A stretch of 64,000 nucleotides of DNA from Bacillota bacterium (GTDB taxonomy: Bacteria; Bacillota; Clostridia; Lachnospirales; Anaerotignaceae): positions 167,071-231,070 of the forward strand of contig JAHZDZ010000004.1 in NCBI GenBank assembly GCA_019422105.1, in the 5' to 3' direction. Below are positions 8,104-17,313 of the stretch, piece after piece. A program made the translations under genes and the position numbers. Under the pieces are notes generated by a model, which saw only the letters and a list, made by a program, of their open reading frames with translations, did not search any database and was not told the DNA's origin. Position 1 is the first letter of the stretch; the number at the start of each line of letters is the position of its first letter.

Positions 8104-9087
8104 ATGAAAAAAAAGGTGTGGCTGTTGTGGGGAATTGTATGTATTGTTTTTATGTGGTCCTGTCTGAGCGGACGTTACCAGCTCTCCCTCTTTGATATTG
8201 CACATATTATAGCCGGCACTTATGAAAACGAAACAGGCCGGAACCTGTTTTTTAACATCCGTCTCAGCCGGACTGTACTGGTCTTTCTCTGCGGCGGCTC
8301 ATTGGCACTTTCCGGCATGGTTTTTCAGACAATTTTTAAAAATCCGCTGGTATCGCCTGATGTTTTGGGTGTGGCAAACGGCTGCTCTGTGGGAGCCGCG
8401 GCAGCCATTGTATTTACGGACAGCGCACCCTTCAAAATGCAGCTTTATCCGTTTTTGACGGGAATGCTTGTTGTCATATTTGCTATAACCCTGTCCAACA
8501 GGGTAAGGGGAAACAGAATTTTATCCATGATTATATCAGGTATTATTGCAAGTTCTGTGGCGAGCTCTTCTGTCATGGCCATAAAATATGTGGCGGATCC
8601 CAATAAACACCTTCCCGCTATAGAATACTGGCTCATGGGAGGTTTTCACAACGCTTCATGGGGTGATGTTAAAATGATACTGCCTCTTTTGCTGGCGGCA
8701 GCCGCCGTTTTATATTTGCTGCGCTTTCCTATTAAAATTCTGACATTAGGGGATGATGAGGCGCAAATGCTGGGGCTTAATGTGGGCATTGTGCGAAACA
8801 CCGCCCTATTGTGCGCGACCCTGCTGGTTTCCACTGTTGTATCGGTTGCGGGTGTGGTATCCTGGGTGGGCCTTATTGCGCCGCATATTATTCGCCTTTT
8901 TGCAGGGGAGGATTTTACCGCCAATTTTGTATCCTCCTTCCTCTGCGGCGGCATACTGCTATTATTTTCCGATACCCTCTCCAGATCGTTATTTTCAGTG
9001 GAGCTTCCTATCAGTATACTGACCTCCCTTATCGGTGCGGTTTTTCTTTTAGCAATTTTATCGAAAAGGGGAGGTGTTCCGTCATGA
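8104..9087 (+). CDS. ABC importer permease, FecCD/BtuC family
   Basis: The 327-residue protein has about ten membrane helices and the family signatures GGSLALSGMVFQTIFKNPL (with the GxxFQ-x5-NPL block), GDDEAQMLGLNVG and the coupling-helix segment VGLIAPHIIRLFAGEDF. Two copies form the pore of a type II ABC importer. It starts two bases after the substrate-binding gene and overlaps the ATPase gene by four bases (ATGA), which indicates translational coupling. Confidence 0.92.
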   Translation: MKKKVWLLWGIVCIVFMWSCLSGRYQLSLFDIAHIIAGTYENETGRNLFFNIRLSRTVLVFLCGGSLALSGMVFQTIFKNPLVSPDVLGVANGCSVGAAAAIVFTDSAPFKMQLYPFLTGMLVVIFAITLSNRVRGNRILSMIISGIIASSVASSSVMAIKYVADPNKHLPAIEYWLMGGFHNASWGDVKMILPLLLAAAAVLYLLRFPIKILTLGDDEAQMLGLNVGIVRNTALLCATLLVSTVVSVAGVVSWVGLIAPHIIRLFAGEDFTANFVSSFLCGGILLLFSDTLSRSLFSVELPISILTSLIGAVFLLAILSKRGGVPS

Positions 9088-9866
9088 AAATAGCAGCGGA
9101 GAACCTGTCCGTCATACTGGATGGTCAGACGGTACTGGACAATATAACCTATACTTTTGGCGACAGGGGCGTAACGGCTGTTTTAGGGCTTAACGGCGCG
9201 GGAAAAACAACGCTTCTCAAGGCACTGACGGGACTTCAAAAACCATCGGGGGGACGGATACTTTATAACGACAAACCTATTGAGAGCATTGGTCTGAGAG
9301 AAAGAGCAAAGCGATTAAGCTATATCCCCCAGCTTATGGATAAGCCGCTTCGCTATACAGTGAAGGACTTTATACTGATGGGGGCAAATCCCTACTTAAA
9401 TGTATTCGGACTTCCGGGAAAGCGATTTGAAAAGAGAGCAGATGAGGCTATGAAGCTATTTCACATAGAAAGCCTTTGCGGGAAATGCATTGATTCTCTC
9501 AGCGGAGGCGAGTTAAAGACCGTTTATCTGGCCCGAGCGTTTTTTCAAGACGCTGAATTTATGGTTCTTGATGAGCCGAACGCTTCTCTGGATACCATAA
9601 GGCAGTACGAATTTATGGAGAGTCTTACGCATTTTGTTCAACAAAAAAAAGCATTTGCTCTTTTGAGCCTGCATGACCCCAATATCGCCTTGCGGTATGC
9701 GGACCAGGTTCTGTTTTTGCATCACAAAAAAATAGCGGCAGTCCTAGACCGTTCCTGTGCAGACTTTTACAGGGCTTTTGCGGATGCCCTAAACAGCATT
9801 TACCGGGGAAAATTTGAACTGCTGCAAAATCAAAATTCCTATTATTTTAACTGGCGGGAGGATTAG
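9084..9866 (+). CDS. ABC importer ATP-binding protein, FepC/BtuD-like
   Basis: The 260-residue ATPase shows Walker A GLNGAGKTT (about residue 36), the Q-loop YIPQ, the signature LSGGELKTVYLARAF, Walker B FMVLDEP, the D-loop SLD and the switch His in LSLHDPNIAL. The start is the ATG at 9084, which overlaps the permease stop and follows GGGGAGGTG; a longer open frame reading back into the permease gene is not real. It powers the importer encoded by the two preceding genes. Confidence 0.93.
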   Translation: MKIAAENLSVILDGQTVLDNITYTFGDRGVTAVLGLNGAGKTTLLKALTGLQKPSGGRILYNDKPIESIGLRERAKRLSYIPQLMDKPLRYTVKDFILMGANPYLNVFGLPGKRFEKRADEAMKLFHIESLCGKCIDSLSGGELKTVYLARAFFQDAEFMVLDEPNASLDTIRQYEFMESLTHFVQQKKAFALLSLHDPNIALRYADQVLFLHHKKIAAVLDRSCADFYRAFADALNSIYRGKFELLQNQNSYYFNWRED

Positions 9867-9869
9867 CTA

Positions 9870-10667
9870 ATGTTTACAGCCAAAAACTTAGTGTACGCCG
9901 CCTCATTGGAGGAGGCCTACACACTGAATCAGAAAAGAAGCAATAAAATATTGGGCGGCATGATGTGGCTGAAAATGTCTTCGGCCAATATCCACACAGC
10001 CATTGATATTTCAGGGCTTGGACTTCAAAATATCGAAGAGACGAAGGATGGCTTTTCTATTGGCGCTATGACTTCTCTTCGTGATCTGGAATTACATAAG
10101 GGCCTCGACACGGCCTACGGCGGACTTTTCAGGGAAGCGGTAAGACACATTGTAGGTGTGCAGTTTAGAAACACAGCAACCGTGGGAGGCAGTATTTTTT
10201 CCCGTTTTGGTTTTTCGGACGTATTGACGGCTCTGCTTTGCCTGGATACGAGCGTAAGCCTTTATAAGGGCGGCCATATTCCTCTGGAGAAGTTTATAGC
10301 CATGCCCTATGACAATGATATTCTCGTTAAAATCAAAATAAAAAAAGAGGACTGCCAAACATGCTACCAGTCCAGACGTATTACTGCCACTGATTTTCCT
10401 CTTCTGGCATGTGCCGTCAGCCAAACAAAGGGTAAATGGCGTATTGCCCTTGGGGCCAGGCCGTCGAGGGCATGTCTTGTGGATGTGTCGGGGCTTTCAG
10501 AAAATCCCGGTGAAGCCCAAATCGACGCTTTACTGCAAAATATGCATGATACAGTGAAATTTGGCTCCAATATGAGAGGAAGCGAGCAGTACAGACAGAT
10601 ACTTGCCGATGTTTTTATAAAAAGGGCTGTCGGCAGGATAACAGGAGGCGGGGTATATGCAGATTAA
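9870..10667 (+). CDS. Molybdenum hydroxylase FAD-binding subunit (XdhB/CoxM-like)
   Basis: This 265-residue protein has the FAD_binding_5 domain followed by the CO-dehydrogenase flavoprotein C-terminal domain. The FAD-contact segment QFRNTATVGGSIFSRFGFSD (about residues 95-115) carries the NTATVGG pattern of the xanthine dehydrogenase family. It passes electrons from the iron-sulfur subunit to an acceptor. GGGAGGATT precedes the ATG and the gene overlaps the next one by 11 bases. Family members of E. coli XdhB type are of similar length. Confidence 0.92.
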   Translation: MFTAKNLVYAASLEEAYTLNQKRSNKILGGMMWLKMSSANIHTAIDISGLGLQNIEETKDGFSIGAMTSLRDLELHKGLDTAYGGLFREAVRHIVGVQFRNTATVGGSIFSRFGFSDVLTALLCLDTSVSLYKGGHIPLEKFIAMPYDNDILVKIKIKKEDCQTCYQSRRITATDFPLLACAVSQTKGKWRIALGARPSRACLVDVSGLSENPGEAQIDALLQNMHDTVKFGSNMRGSEQYRQILADVFIKRAVGRITGGGVYAD

Positions 10668-11130
10668 ACTGAATATTAACGGCAGATCTTTTCAGGACGA
10701 CATTGACGCAGATATACTTTTGTTGGACTATATCAGAGACAAGGGGTTTTACAGCGTCAAAAGGGGATGTGAGACCTCAAACTGCGGCCTGTGTACCGTC
10801 TGGGTGGAGGGAAGGCCGGTGCTTTCCTGCTCTGTGCTGGCCCTTCGCTGTAACGGAAAAAATATTACAACCCTTGAGGGTGTGGAAAAGGAAGCGCTGG
10901 AATTCGGGGCCTTTTTAGCAGATGAGGGCGCTGAGCAGTGTGGTTTTTGCTCTCCCGGCTTCATCATGACGGTGCTTGCCATGAAAAAAGAGCTGAAAAA
11001 TCCCTCCGAGGAGGAAATCAAAGAGTATCTCTCCGGCAATCTCTGCCGCTGCACCGGATATATGGGGCAGCTCAGGGCTATCAAAAAATATCTGGCGGAA
11101 GGGGGAGACAAACATGAAAATTGTCAATAA
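10657..11130 (+). CDS. Molybdenum hydroxylase [2Fe-2S] subunit (XdhC/CoxS-like)
   Basis: The 157-residue protein holds two [2Fe-2S] clusters. The N-terminal plant-type ferredoxin domain ligates the first with GCETSNCGLC and the later Cys of VLSC; the C-terminal helical domain ligates the second with QCGFCSPG and GNLCRCTGY. The clusters connect the molybdenum centre to FAD. The gene overlaps both neighbours (11 and 17 bases), as expected for subunits made in fixed ratio. Confidence 0.95.
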   Translation: MQIKLNINGRSFQDDIDADILLLDYIRDKGFYSVKRGCETSNCGLCTVWVEGRPVLSCSVLALRCNGKNITTLEGVEKEALEFGAFLADEGAEQCGFCSPGFIMTVLAMKKELKNPSEEEIKEYLSGNLCRCTGYMGQLRAIKKYLAEGGDKHENCQ

Positions 11131-13399
11131 GGGAATCCGCAAAAAGGATTCCATGGCACTGGTAACGGGAAAACCTGTTTACACAGACGATATAGCCCCA
11201 AGGGACTGTCTTGTGGTGAAGCTTTTGAGAAGTCCCCACGCACATGCTTTGGTGAAGGAGATTGATATATCAAATGCCATGAAGGTTCCGGGCATTGCGT
11301 GTATTCTGACCTATGAGGATATGCCCAAAAGCCGTTTTACCATGGCAGGACAGACCTATCCCGAACCAAGTCCCTATGATCGACTTATACTTGACAGGCG
11401 TCTGCGCTGTGTGGGGGATCCTGTCGCCATTGCGGCGGGGGACAGTGAAAAAAGTGTTGACAGGGCTCTCAAATTAATAAAGGTAAGCTATGAGGTTTTA
11501 GAGCCTCTTTTGGATTTTACAAAGGCCATGGACAATCCTATCATTGTGCATCCCGAGGAGGATTTTAAAAGTCTCTGTGCGGATGTGGGGACGGACGCCA
11601 AAAGAAACCTTTGCTCCAGCGGCAGATTTGTCAGCGGAGATGTGGAGGACGAGCTGAAAAAATGCGATGTTGTCATCGACGAGGTTTACCATACAAAGGC
11701 AAACAACCAGACAATGATGGAAACCTTCCGCACCTGGACTCATATGGACGCCTACGGAAGGCTGAATGTCATAAGCTCTACCCAGATTCCTTTCCATGTC
11801 AGAAGGATACTCTCCACGGCCCTTGAAATACCCAAATCCCGTATACGTGTTGTCAAGCCCCGTATCGGCGGCGGCTTCGGCGCAAAGCAGTCAGTGGTCA
11901 GCGAGGTATTTCCCGCTATTGTTACTTTAAAAACAGGCAAAGCGGCCAAAATGGTTTACACTAGGAAGGAAAGCTTTACAAACGGCAGTCCGCGGCACGA
12001 AATGCAGATACACGTCCGTCTGGGCGCTGACAAAAAGGGACATATCAGGGCAATATATATGCATACTCTATCTAACGCCGGAGCTTACGGGGAGCATGGC
12101 CCTACCACAATCGGCTTGTCCGGTCATAAATCCATGTCTCTTTATAACGGCGCCAACGCCTATCAATTTGAGTATGACGTTGTTTATACCAACACCTTCG
12201 GCGCCGGCGCTTACAGGGGCTACGGAGCCACACAGGGGTTTTTTGCACTGGAATCGGCTGTCAACCAGCTTGCGGACAAACTCCGCATGGATCCGGTGAA
12301 GCTCCGCGAAATTAACATGGTAAGGGAGGGTGATATTGTTACCACCTATTTCGGTGAAAAAATAGACAGCTGCGCCCTTGACCGATGTCTGGCGCGGGCG
12401 GCGGAAATGATAGGATGGGACAAAAAATATCCCTGTGTTGAGCTTGGAAACAATAAGGTGCGTTCTGTGGGAATGGCAATGAGCATGCAGGGAAGCGGCA
12501 TCTCCGGTGTGGATATAGCCGGAGCCGAAATAAAGCTCAATGACGATGGCTTCTATACACTGATGATTGGAGCGACGGACATGGGGACGGGCTGTGACAC
12601 CATACTGTCCCAGATAGCGGCGGAAGCCCTTGAGTGTGACATTGACAATATATCCGTTCAGGGTGTGGATACGGATCAGTCTCCCTATGATACAGGTTCC
12701 TATGCCTCAAGCACGACCTATGTCACGGGAATGGCGGTATTGAAAACCTGTGAGGCTCTGCGTGAAAGGATACTGGCTGAGGGAGCCAGAATGCTGGGGG
12801 ACGAAAAAGAAAATGTGGAATTTGATGGAAAAAGGGTTTTTACCCTGAACAAAGAGAAGGAAATTTCACTGAAGGAATTGGCGAACAATACCTATGTGGG
12901 CGGCAACAGCCTGATAAGTGCCAGTGAGTCTCACTATTCCCCTGTATCACCGCCACCTTTTATGGTGGGCATGGTTGAAATTGAGTTGGACAGGGAAACA
13001 GGACAGATTGACATTATAGACTACGTTGGGGTTGTGGACTGCGGTACGCCTATTAATCCAAATCTTGCCAGAGTGCAGACAGAGGGCGGCGTTGTACAGG
13101 GAATCGGTATGGCTTTATATGAGGATATTATTTTTGACGACAAGGGCAAACTTCTGACAGACTCCTTTATGCAGTACAAAATACCTTCCCGTCTGGATGT
13201 GGGCAATGTGCGCATTGCCTTTGAATCCAGCTATGAGCCAAGCGGTCCCTATGGGGCAAAATCCATTGGAGAGGTCGTTATCAATACGCCGTCCCCTGCC
13301 ATCGCCCATGCTGTTCATAACGCTACAGGGCTTTATTTCAGAACACTGCCCATAACGGGTGAAAATGTTGTTTTGGGACTTTTAAAAAATGAAAATTAA
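11114..13399 (+). CDS. Molybdenum hydroxylase molybdopterin-binding subunit (XdhA-like)
   Basis: The 761-residue subunit begins with the a/b hammerhead domain (GKPVYTDDI, LLRSPHAHALV) and continues with the molybdenum-binding domains: GGGFGAKQ (about residue 254), GAGAYRGYGATQGF, and SGPYGAKSIGE near the C-terminus, whose last Glu corresponds to the catalytic base of xanthine dehydrogenase. The AYRGYG motif rather than the Cys-containing AYRCSFR argues against CO dehydrogenase. Purines, nicotinate or another heterocycle are possible substrates; sequence alone does not decide. The last 11 bases overlap the MocA-like gene. Confidence 0.93.
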   Translation: MKIVNKGIRKKDSMALVTGKPVYTDDIAPRDCLVVKLLRSPHAHALVKEIDISNAMKVPGIACILTYEDMPKSRFTMAGQTYPEPSPYDRLILDRRLRCVGDPVAIAAGDSEKSVDRALKLIKVSYEVLEPLLDFTKAMDNPIIVHPEEDFKSLCADVGTDAKRNLCSSGRFVSGDVEDELKKCDVVIDEVYHTKANNQTMMETFRTWTHMDAYGRLNVISSTQIPFHVRRILSTALEIPKSRIRVVKPRIGGGFGAKQSVVSEVFPAIVTLKTGKAAKMVYTRKESFTNGSPRHEMQIHVRLGADKKGHIRAIYMHTLSNAGAYGEHGPTTIGLSGHKSMSLYNGANAYQFEYDVVYTNTFGAGAYRGYGATQGFFALESAVNQLADKLRMDPVKLREINMVREGDIVTTYFGEKIDSCALDRCLARAAEMIGWDKKYPCVELGNNKVRSVGMAMSMQGSGISGVDIAGAEIKLNDDGFYTLMIGATDMGTGCDTILSQIAAEALECDIDNISVQGVDTDQSPYDTGSYASSTTYVTGMAVLKTCEALRERILAEGARMLGDEKENVEFDGKRVFTLNKEKEISLKELANNTYVGGNSLISASESHYSPVSPPPFMVGMVEIELDRETGQIDIIDYVGVVDCGTPINPNLARVQTEGGVVQGIGMALYEDIIFDDKGKLLTDSFMQYKIPSRLDVGNVRIAFESSYEPSGPYGAKSIGEVVINTPSPAIAHAVHNATGLYFRTLPITGENVVLGLLKNEN

Positions 13400-13952
13400 T
13401 CTGGTGCTTTTGGCGGCGGGAAACAGCCGGCGCTTTGGCGGAAACAAGCTGCTTTCCATTTGGGGAGGAAAACCTCTGTATTTGAGCGTTCTGGAAAAAT
13501 ATGAGGGGATTCCTTTTCACAAAAATATTGTAGTAACACAGTATGAGGAAATAGGAAAGGCTGCTGGGGATAAAGGATTTGACACGGTTTACAATAAAAA
13601 TCCGGAGCTGGGTATATCCCATTCCATTGCCCTTGGAATAAAAGCATGCGGAGAATGCGATGCAATTATGTTTTCTGTCTGTGATCAGCCCTATCTGAAG
13701 CGGAAAAGTATTTTACTGCTGATAGACACCTTTTACACAAGCGGCAGAAATATTGCCTGTATGGCGTATGGAGAGAAGCTGGGGAATCCCGTTATTTTTG
13801 ATTTTTGCTATAAAAGAGAGCTTTTAGCTCTTGCCAAAGATACGGGCGGCAAGGCAGTAGTTAAAAGGCATATAGGGGATACGGCGCTTGTTTTTGCCGA
13901 AGAGGAAAGGGAACTGATGGATATAGATACCAGAGAGGATTTCAAAAAGTAA
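13389..13952 (+). CDS. MocA-like molybdenum cofactor nucleotidyltransferase
   Basis: The 187-residue protein has the NTP-transferase signature LAAGNSRRFGGNK at its N-terminus, the acidic CDQPY motif near residue 98 and GNPVIF, all typical of MocA, the enzyme that joins CMP to molybdopterin to give the cytosine dinucleotide used by XdhC/CoxL-family enzymes. It overlaps the molybdenum subunit gene and closes the operon, so it most likely finishes the cofactor for that enzyme. The related GTP-using MobA is less likely in this context. Confidence 0.85.
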   Translation: MKINLVLLAAGNSRRFGGNKLLSIWGGKPLYLSVLEKYEGIPFHKNIVVTQYEEIGKAAGDKGFDTVYNKNPELGISHSIALGIKACGECDAIMFSVCDQPYLKRKSILLLIDTFYTSGRNIACMAYGEKLGNPVIFDFCYKRELLALAKDTGGKAVVKRHIGDTALVFAEEERELMDIDTREDFKK

Positions 13953-13959
13953 AATTGTA

Positions 13960-13997
13960 AAAAACGGGCACGGTATCCATGTACTATGCCCGTTTTT
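13960..13997 (+). terminator. Intrinsic terminator of the molybdenum hydroxylase operon
   Basis: The stem ACGGGCA/TGCCCGT (13964-13970 with 13987-13993) is extended by GTA/TAC inside and followed by TTTTT. Confidence 0.85.
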
Positions 13998-14157
13998 ATA
14001 GAAGGACGGCAAAATGGTTGCTGTAGATTTTATTCGGAAATAAATTCCTATAACGCAGACGGCTGCCCGATAAAGCACGGCGCGTAATAATTTTTTACTG
14101 TGCTTTACTGACCGAGGCAAATAATCAGGCTATTTTTTGATACAAGGAGTAAAATAC

Positions 14158-14186
14158 TTGACGGGAAATAGGGAAATTGGTAAAAT
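14158..14186 (+). promoter_or_regulatory. Candidate sigma-A promoter of the pyrH operon
   Basis: TTGACG (14158-14163), 17 bases, TAAAAT (14181-14186). It lies in the 386-base gap after the molybdenum operon and about 150 bases before pyrH. I see nothing else recognisable in that gap. Confidence 0.6.
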
Positions 14187-14338
14187 TACTTCCGGCGGCA
14201 GGAATGGACAAGGCCGCTTCTTTTAAGATAAATTTTTAATATTAACTTTTTGATTTACATTCCGTACAAATGAAAATTTTTATGGAATTTTTTAGCGTTA
14301 TATGGTACATTTATAGTGAGTCTGAATGGAGGTTACTT

Positions 14339-15037
14339 ATGTATAAAAGAATCATTTTAAAACTCAGCGGAGAGGCCCTGGCCGGAGACGGCTCAAATTT
14401 TGACAATACAGTTATCAAAAGCATTGTAGGCCAGATAAAAACGATAATGGAGAAAGGGACGGAGGTCGGTCTGGTTATCGGCGGCGGTAATTTTTGGCGC
14501 GGCAGAAGTGCCAACCCTTCCATGGACAGGACAAAAGCCGATCAAATCGGTATGCTTGCCACTGTCATGAACGCTATCTACTTTGCGGATTCTCTCCATC
14601 AGGCAGGAATCGGCGCGGTTGTGCAGACTCCTTTTGTAATTGGTACCATGACAGAACAGTTTTCAAAGGAAAGCGCTTTAAAGCATTTTGAAAATAAAGA
14701 GGTTGTAATTTTTGCCGGCGGACTCGGACATCCATTTTTCTCCACAGACACAATTACGGCCCTGCGGGGTGCAGAACTGGAAGCGGACGGCCTGTTTTTT
14801 GCCAAAAATATTGACGGCGTATATGACAGCGATCCGGCGCTTAACCCTGAAGCGAAAAAAATAGATGTGATTAAAAGCCAGGATATTGTCAAAAATAACC
14901 TTAAGGTAATCGATCTGGCAGCGGCGGCTATGTGCTTTGAGCAAAAAATACCTGTCGTATTGTTTGGACTGAACGAGGATAAAAGTATCATCAGAGCAGT
15001 AGGCGGTGAAAAAATCGGCACCCTGGTAACTGCCTGA
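14339..15037 (+). CDS. pyrH: UMP kinase
   Basis: PyrH phosphorylates UMP to UDP with ATP in pyrimidine nucleotide synthesis. The 232-residue protein shows the amino-acid-kinase fold signatures KRIILKLSGEAL at the N-terminus, GGGNFWRGR, MDRTKADQIGMLATVMNA and the C-terminal ATP-site region NIDGVYDSDP. The ATG at 14339 follows GGAGG; an upstream in-frame ATG at 14270 has no ribosome binding site. It heads the series pyrH-frr-uppS-cdsA-dxr-rseP, an order common in bacteria. Confidence 0.97.
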   Translation: MYKRIILKLSGEALAGDGSNFDNTVIKSIVGQIKTIMEKGTEVGLVIGGGNFWRGRSANPSMDRTKADQIGMLATVMNAIYFADSLHQAGIGAVVQTPFVIGTMTEQFSKESALKHFENKEVVIFAGGLGHPFFSTDTITALRGAELEADGLFFAKNIDGVYDSDPALNPEAKKIDVIKSQDIVKNNLKVIDLAAAAMCFEQKIPVVLFGLNEDKSIIRAVGGEKIGTLVTA

Positions 15038-15065
15038 ATAAATCTAAAATACAGGAGGATAAATT

Positions 15066-15620
15066 ATGGCAAATGAGACAGCTGTTTATGAAGAGAAAAT
15101 GAAAAAAACGATTGCTTCCCTGGAGAGTGAATTGAGCACAATACGTGCGGGAAGGGCTAACCCCCATGTTTTAGACCGTATCACTGTCGATTATTATGGC
15201 ACTCCCACGCCTGTCAATCAGGTTGGAAATATTGCCATTCCCGAGGCCAGACTGATTCAGATACAGCCATGGGACGCAAGTCTTCTCAAGGCCATTGAAA
15301 AGGCAATCAACGCCTCTGATTTGGGAATCCATCCATCCAATGACGGCAAAGTTATCCGTCTTGTTTTTCCGGAGCTTACGGAGGAGAGAAGAAAAGAACT
15401 GACAAAGGACGTCAGCAAAAAAGCGGAGGGTGCAAAGGTCGCTATCCGAAATATCAGAAGGGATGCTTTGGACACCTTTAAAAAGCAGGAGAAAAAGCAT
15501 GAGATTTCTGAGGATGATTTAAAGGATTTGGAAGATAAAATTCAGAAACTGACAGATAAAAACATCAGTTCAATTGAAAAAATAGCAGAGGATAAATGCA
15601 AAGATATTCTTGCCGTATAA
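15066..15620 (+). CDS. frr: Ribosome recycling factor
   Basis: At 184 residues this is the standard length for the factor that splits post-termination ribosomes with EF-G. The family blocks STIRAGRANPHVLDRITVDY, IPEARLIQIQPWD and the helical KDVSKKAEGAKVAIRNIRRD are all present. ACAGGAGG precedes the ATG, and the gene sits 28 bases after pyrH. A GC-rich hairpin (15670-15689, GGGTGG with CCACCC) without a good T-run separates it from uppS and may tune read-through. Confidence 0.97.
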   Translation: MANETAVYEEKMKKTIASLESELSTIRAGRANPHVLDRITVDYYGTPTPVNQVGNIAIPEARLIQIQPWDASLLKAIEKAINASDLGIHPSNDGKVIRLVFPELTEERRKELTKDVSKKAEGAKVAIRNIRRDALDTFKKQEKKHEISEDDLKDLEDKIQKLTDKNISSIEKIAEDKCKDILAV

Positions 15621-15728
15621 GAGCCAAACTTAAATGATGAAAAATCGTATATAAGGGAAACGAATCATAGGGTGGGGATTACTCCACCCATATTTGTTAT
15701 TTGAATCGTTCCTGTTTTGGAGGAAGTT

Positions 15729-16466
15729 ATGTTTTTTAATAATAAAGAAATTACATTGGATATGGAGCGCATTCCAAAGCATATCGCTATCATTATGGAC
15801 GGTAACGGCCGATGGGCTTCAAAACGCTTTCTGGCAAAAAAAGCCGGACATAAGGCGGGGGCACAGACGCTTGAGAAAATATCTCAGGCCGCTATGGATC
15901 TGGGGGTAAAGCATTTGACCGTATATGCCTTTTCCACGGAAAACTGGAAGAGAAGTCCTGAGGAAGTAAAGGATATTATGGATTTACTGAGAAGCTATCT
16001 GAAGGACTACATAGGGCGGGCAAAAAAAGATAATGTCAAGGTGGACATTATCGGTGACATCAGCCGTCTTGATAAGGATTTACAGGAAAAAATCACTGAG
16101 CTTGAGGAATTGACAAAACACAAAGAGCAGATGGCTCTTCATATCGCTTTGAATTACGGCGGACGGGATGAGCTGAAACGGGCCGTAGCTAAAATCGGAA
16201 AAGAGATAGCCCAGGGCAAATTAAGCTATGAGCTTATCACGGAGGATACCATAGCAAGCCATCTGGATACGGCGGGCGTTCCGGATCCTGACCTGTTAAT
16301 ACGCACCAGCGGGGAGGAAAGAATCAGCAATTTCCTGCTTTGGCAGCTGGCTTACAGTGAATTTACCTTTACAGACAAGCTTTGGCCTGATTTTACAGAA
16401 GAGGATCTGAAAAGCGCAATTTTGGAATACCAAATGAGGGACAGGCGCTTTGGCGGCAGAAAATAA
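15729..16466 (+). CDS. uppS: Isoprenyl transferase (undecaprenyl diphosphate synthase)
   Basis: UppS condenses farnesyl diphosphate with isopentenyl diphosphates to make the C55 carrier of cell-wall synthesis. The 245-residue protein has the cis-prenyltransferase motifs HIAIIMDGNGRWA (catalytic Asp), the YAFSTENWKR block, and the C-terminal DLLIRTSGEERISNFLLWQ. The ATG at 15729 lies five bases after GGAGG; a TTG at 15717 in the same frame falls before that site and is rejected. It runs into cdsA after a 13-base gap. Confidence 0.96.
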   Translation: MFFNNKEITLDMERIPKHIAIIMDGNGRWASKRFLAKKAGHKAGAQTLEKISQAAMDLGVKHLTVYAFSTENWKRSPEEVKDIMDLLRSYLKDYIGRAKKDNVKVDIIGDISRLDKDLQEKITELEELTKHKEQMALHIALNYGGRDELKRAVAKIGKEIAQGKLSYELITEDTIASHLDTAGVPDPDLLIRTSGEERISNFLLWQLAYSEFTFTDKLWPDFTEEDLKSAILEYQMRDRRFGGRK

Positions 16467-16479
16467 AAGAGGTGATGAT

Positions 16480-17295
16480 ATGGCAGTGAGAATAATATCA
16501 AGTGTTGTGCTGCTTCCCGTATTGATAGGGCTTGTGATTTTCGGCGGGCTGCCGCTTAAAATTGCAATTCTTGCGGCAGGCTTGATTGGCATGTTTGAAT
16601 TTTACAGGGCTTTTTCCAAGGAATTTAAGACGATACACGCAATTGGATACCTTGCTGCTGTATTTTATATGATGTTTATTGAGGATATTATCAATCAGAA
16701 TAATGTTTTCAATATTTTTGTGTCCTCTTTTTTGGTTGTCCTCTTAATTTACGTTGTGCTTCAGCATAAGTCTACAAACATAACGGAAGCAATTATAACG
16801 TTTTTCGGTTATTTTTATGTATGCTTTTTGATTTCCCATATCTATCTCATACGGGAATTTACCTATGGTGAATATTTTGTGTGGCTGGCCTTTATCTGCG
16901 CCTGGGGCTGTGACACCGGCGCATACTTTACGGGAATGGCCTTTGGAAAGCATAAGCTGATACCTGATTTAAGCCCTAAAAAGACGGTGGAAGGAGCTGT
17001 GGGCGGCGTTGTGGTGGCAACCCTTTTGGGGTTACTGTACGGCACTGTGATTGACAGAACCTTTGCCCTTCCTAATGTCAATACAGTCCTTTTGAGCACA
17101 GTAACCTGTGCCGCAGGCTCAATTTTGGCCCAAATAGGCGATTTGGCGGCATCTGCCATGAAACGCTATACAGGCATCAAGGATTTCGGCAATCTTATTC
17201 CGGGGCACGGAGGGATTATAGACCGCTTTGACAGTGTGCTCCTGACCTCTCCTGTGGTATATTACATTATGCTTTTTCTGATAACAAAGAAATAA
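16480..17295 (+). CDS. cdsA: Phosphatidate cytidylyltransferase
   Basis: CdsA makes CDP-diacylglycerol, the precursor of bacterial phospholipids. The 271-residue protein has seven to eight membrane helices and ends with the full family signature (about residues 210-250): SAMKRYTGIKDFGNLIPGHG followed by DRFDS. AGAGGTGATG precedes the ATG at 16480; the open frame extends back into uppS without a start signal. Confidence 0.95.
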   Translation: MAVRIISSVVLLPVLIGLVIFGGLPLKIAILAAGLIGMFEFYRAFSKEFKTIHAIGYLAAVFYMMFIEDIINQNNVFNIFVSSFLVVLLIYVVLQHKSTNITEAIITFFGYFYVCFLISHIYLIREFTYGEYFVWLAFICAWGCDTGAYFTGMAFGKHKLIPDLSPKKTVEGAVGGVVVATLLGLLYGTVIDRTFALPNVNTVLLSTVTCAAGSILAQIGDLAASAMKRYTGIKDFGNLIPGHGGIIDRFDSVLLTSPVVYYIMLFLITKK

Positions 17296-17313
17296 AATTT
17301 GGAGGGAATTTCA

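Noticed and set aside
8811..9083. N-terminal extension of the ABC ATPase reading back into the permease gene
   Set aside because: The extension is the permease gene in another frame; the ATG at 9084 has a ribosome binding site and starts directly at the ATPase domain.
14070..14140. Possible third copy of the structured element (ATAAAGCAC, GTGCT and ACCGAG occur)
   Set aside because: The hairpin with ACA loop and the closing outer arm after ACCGAG are missing.
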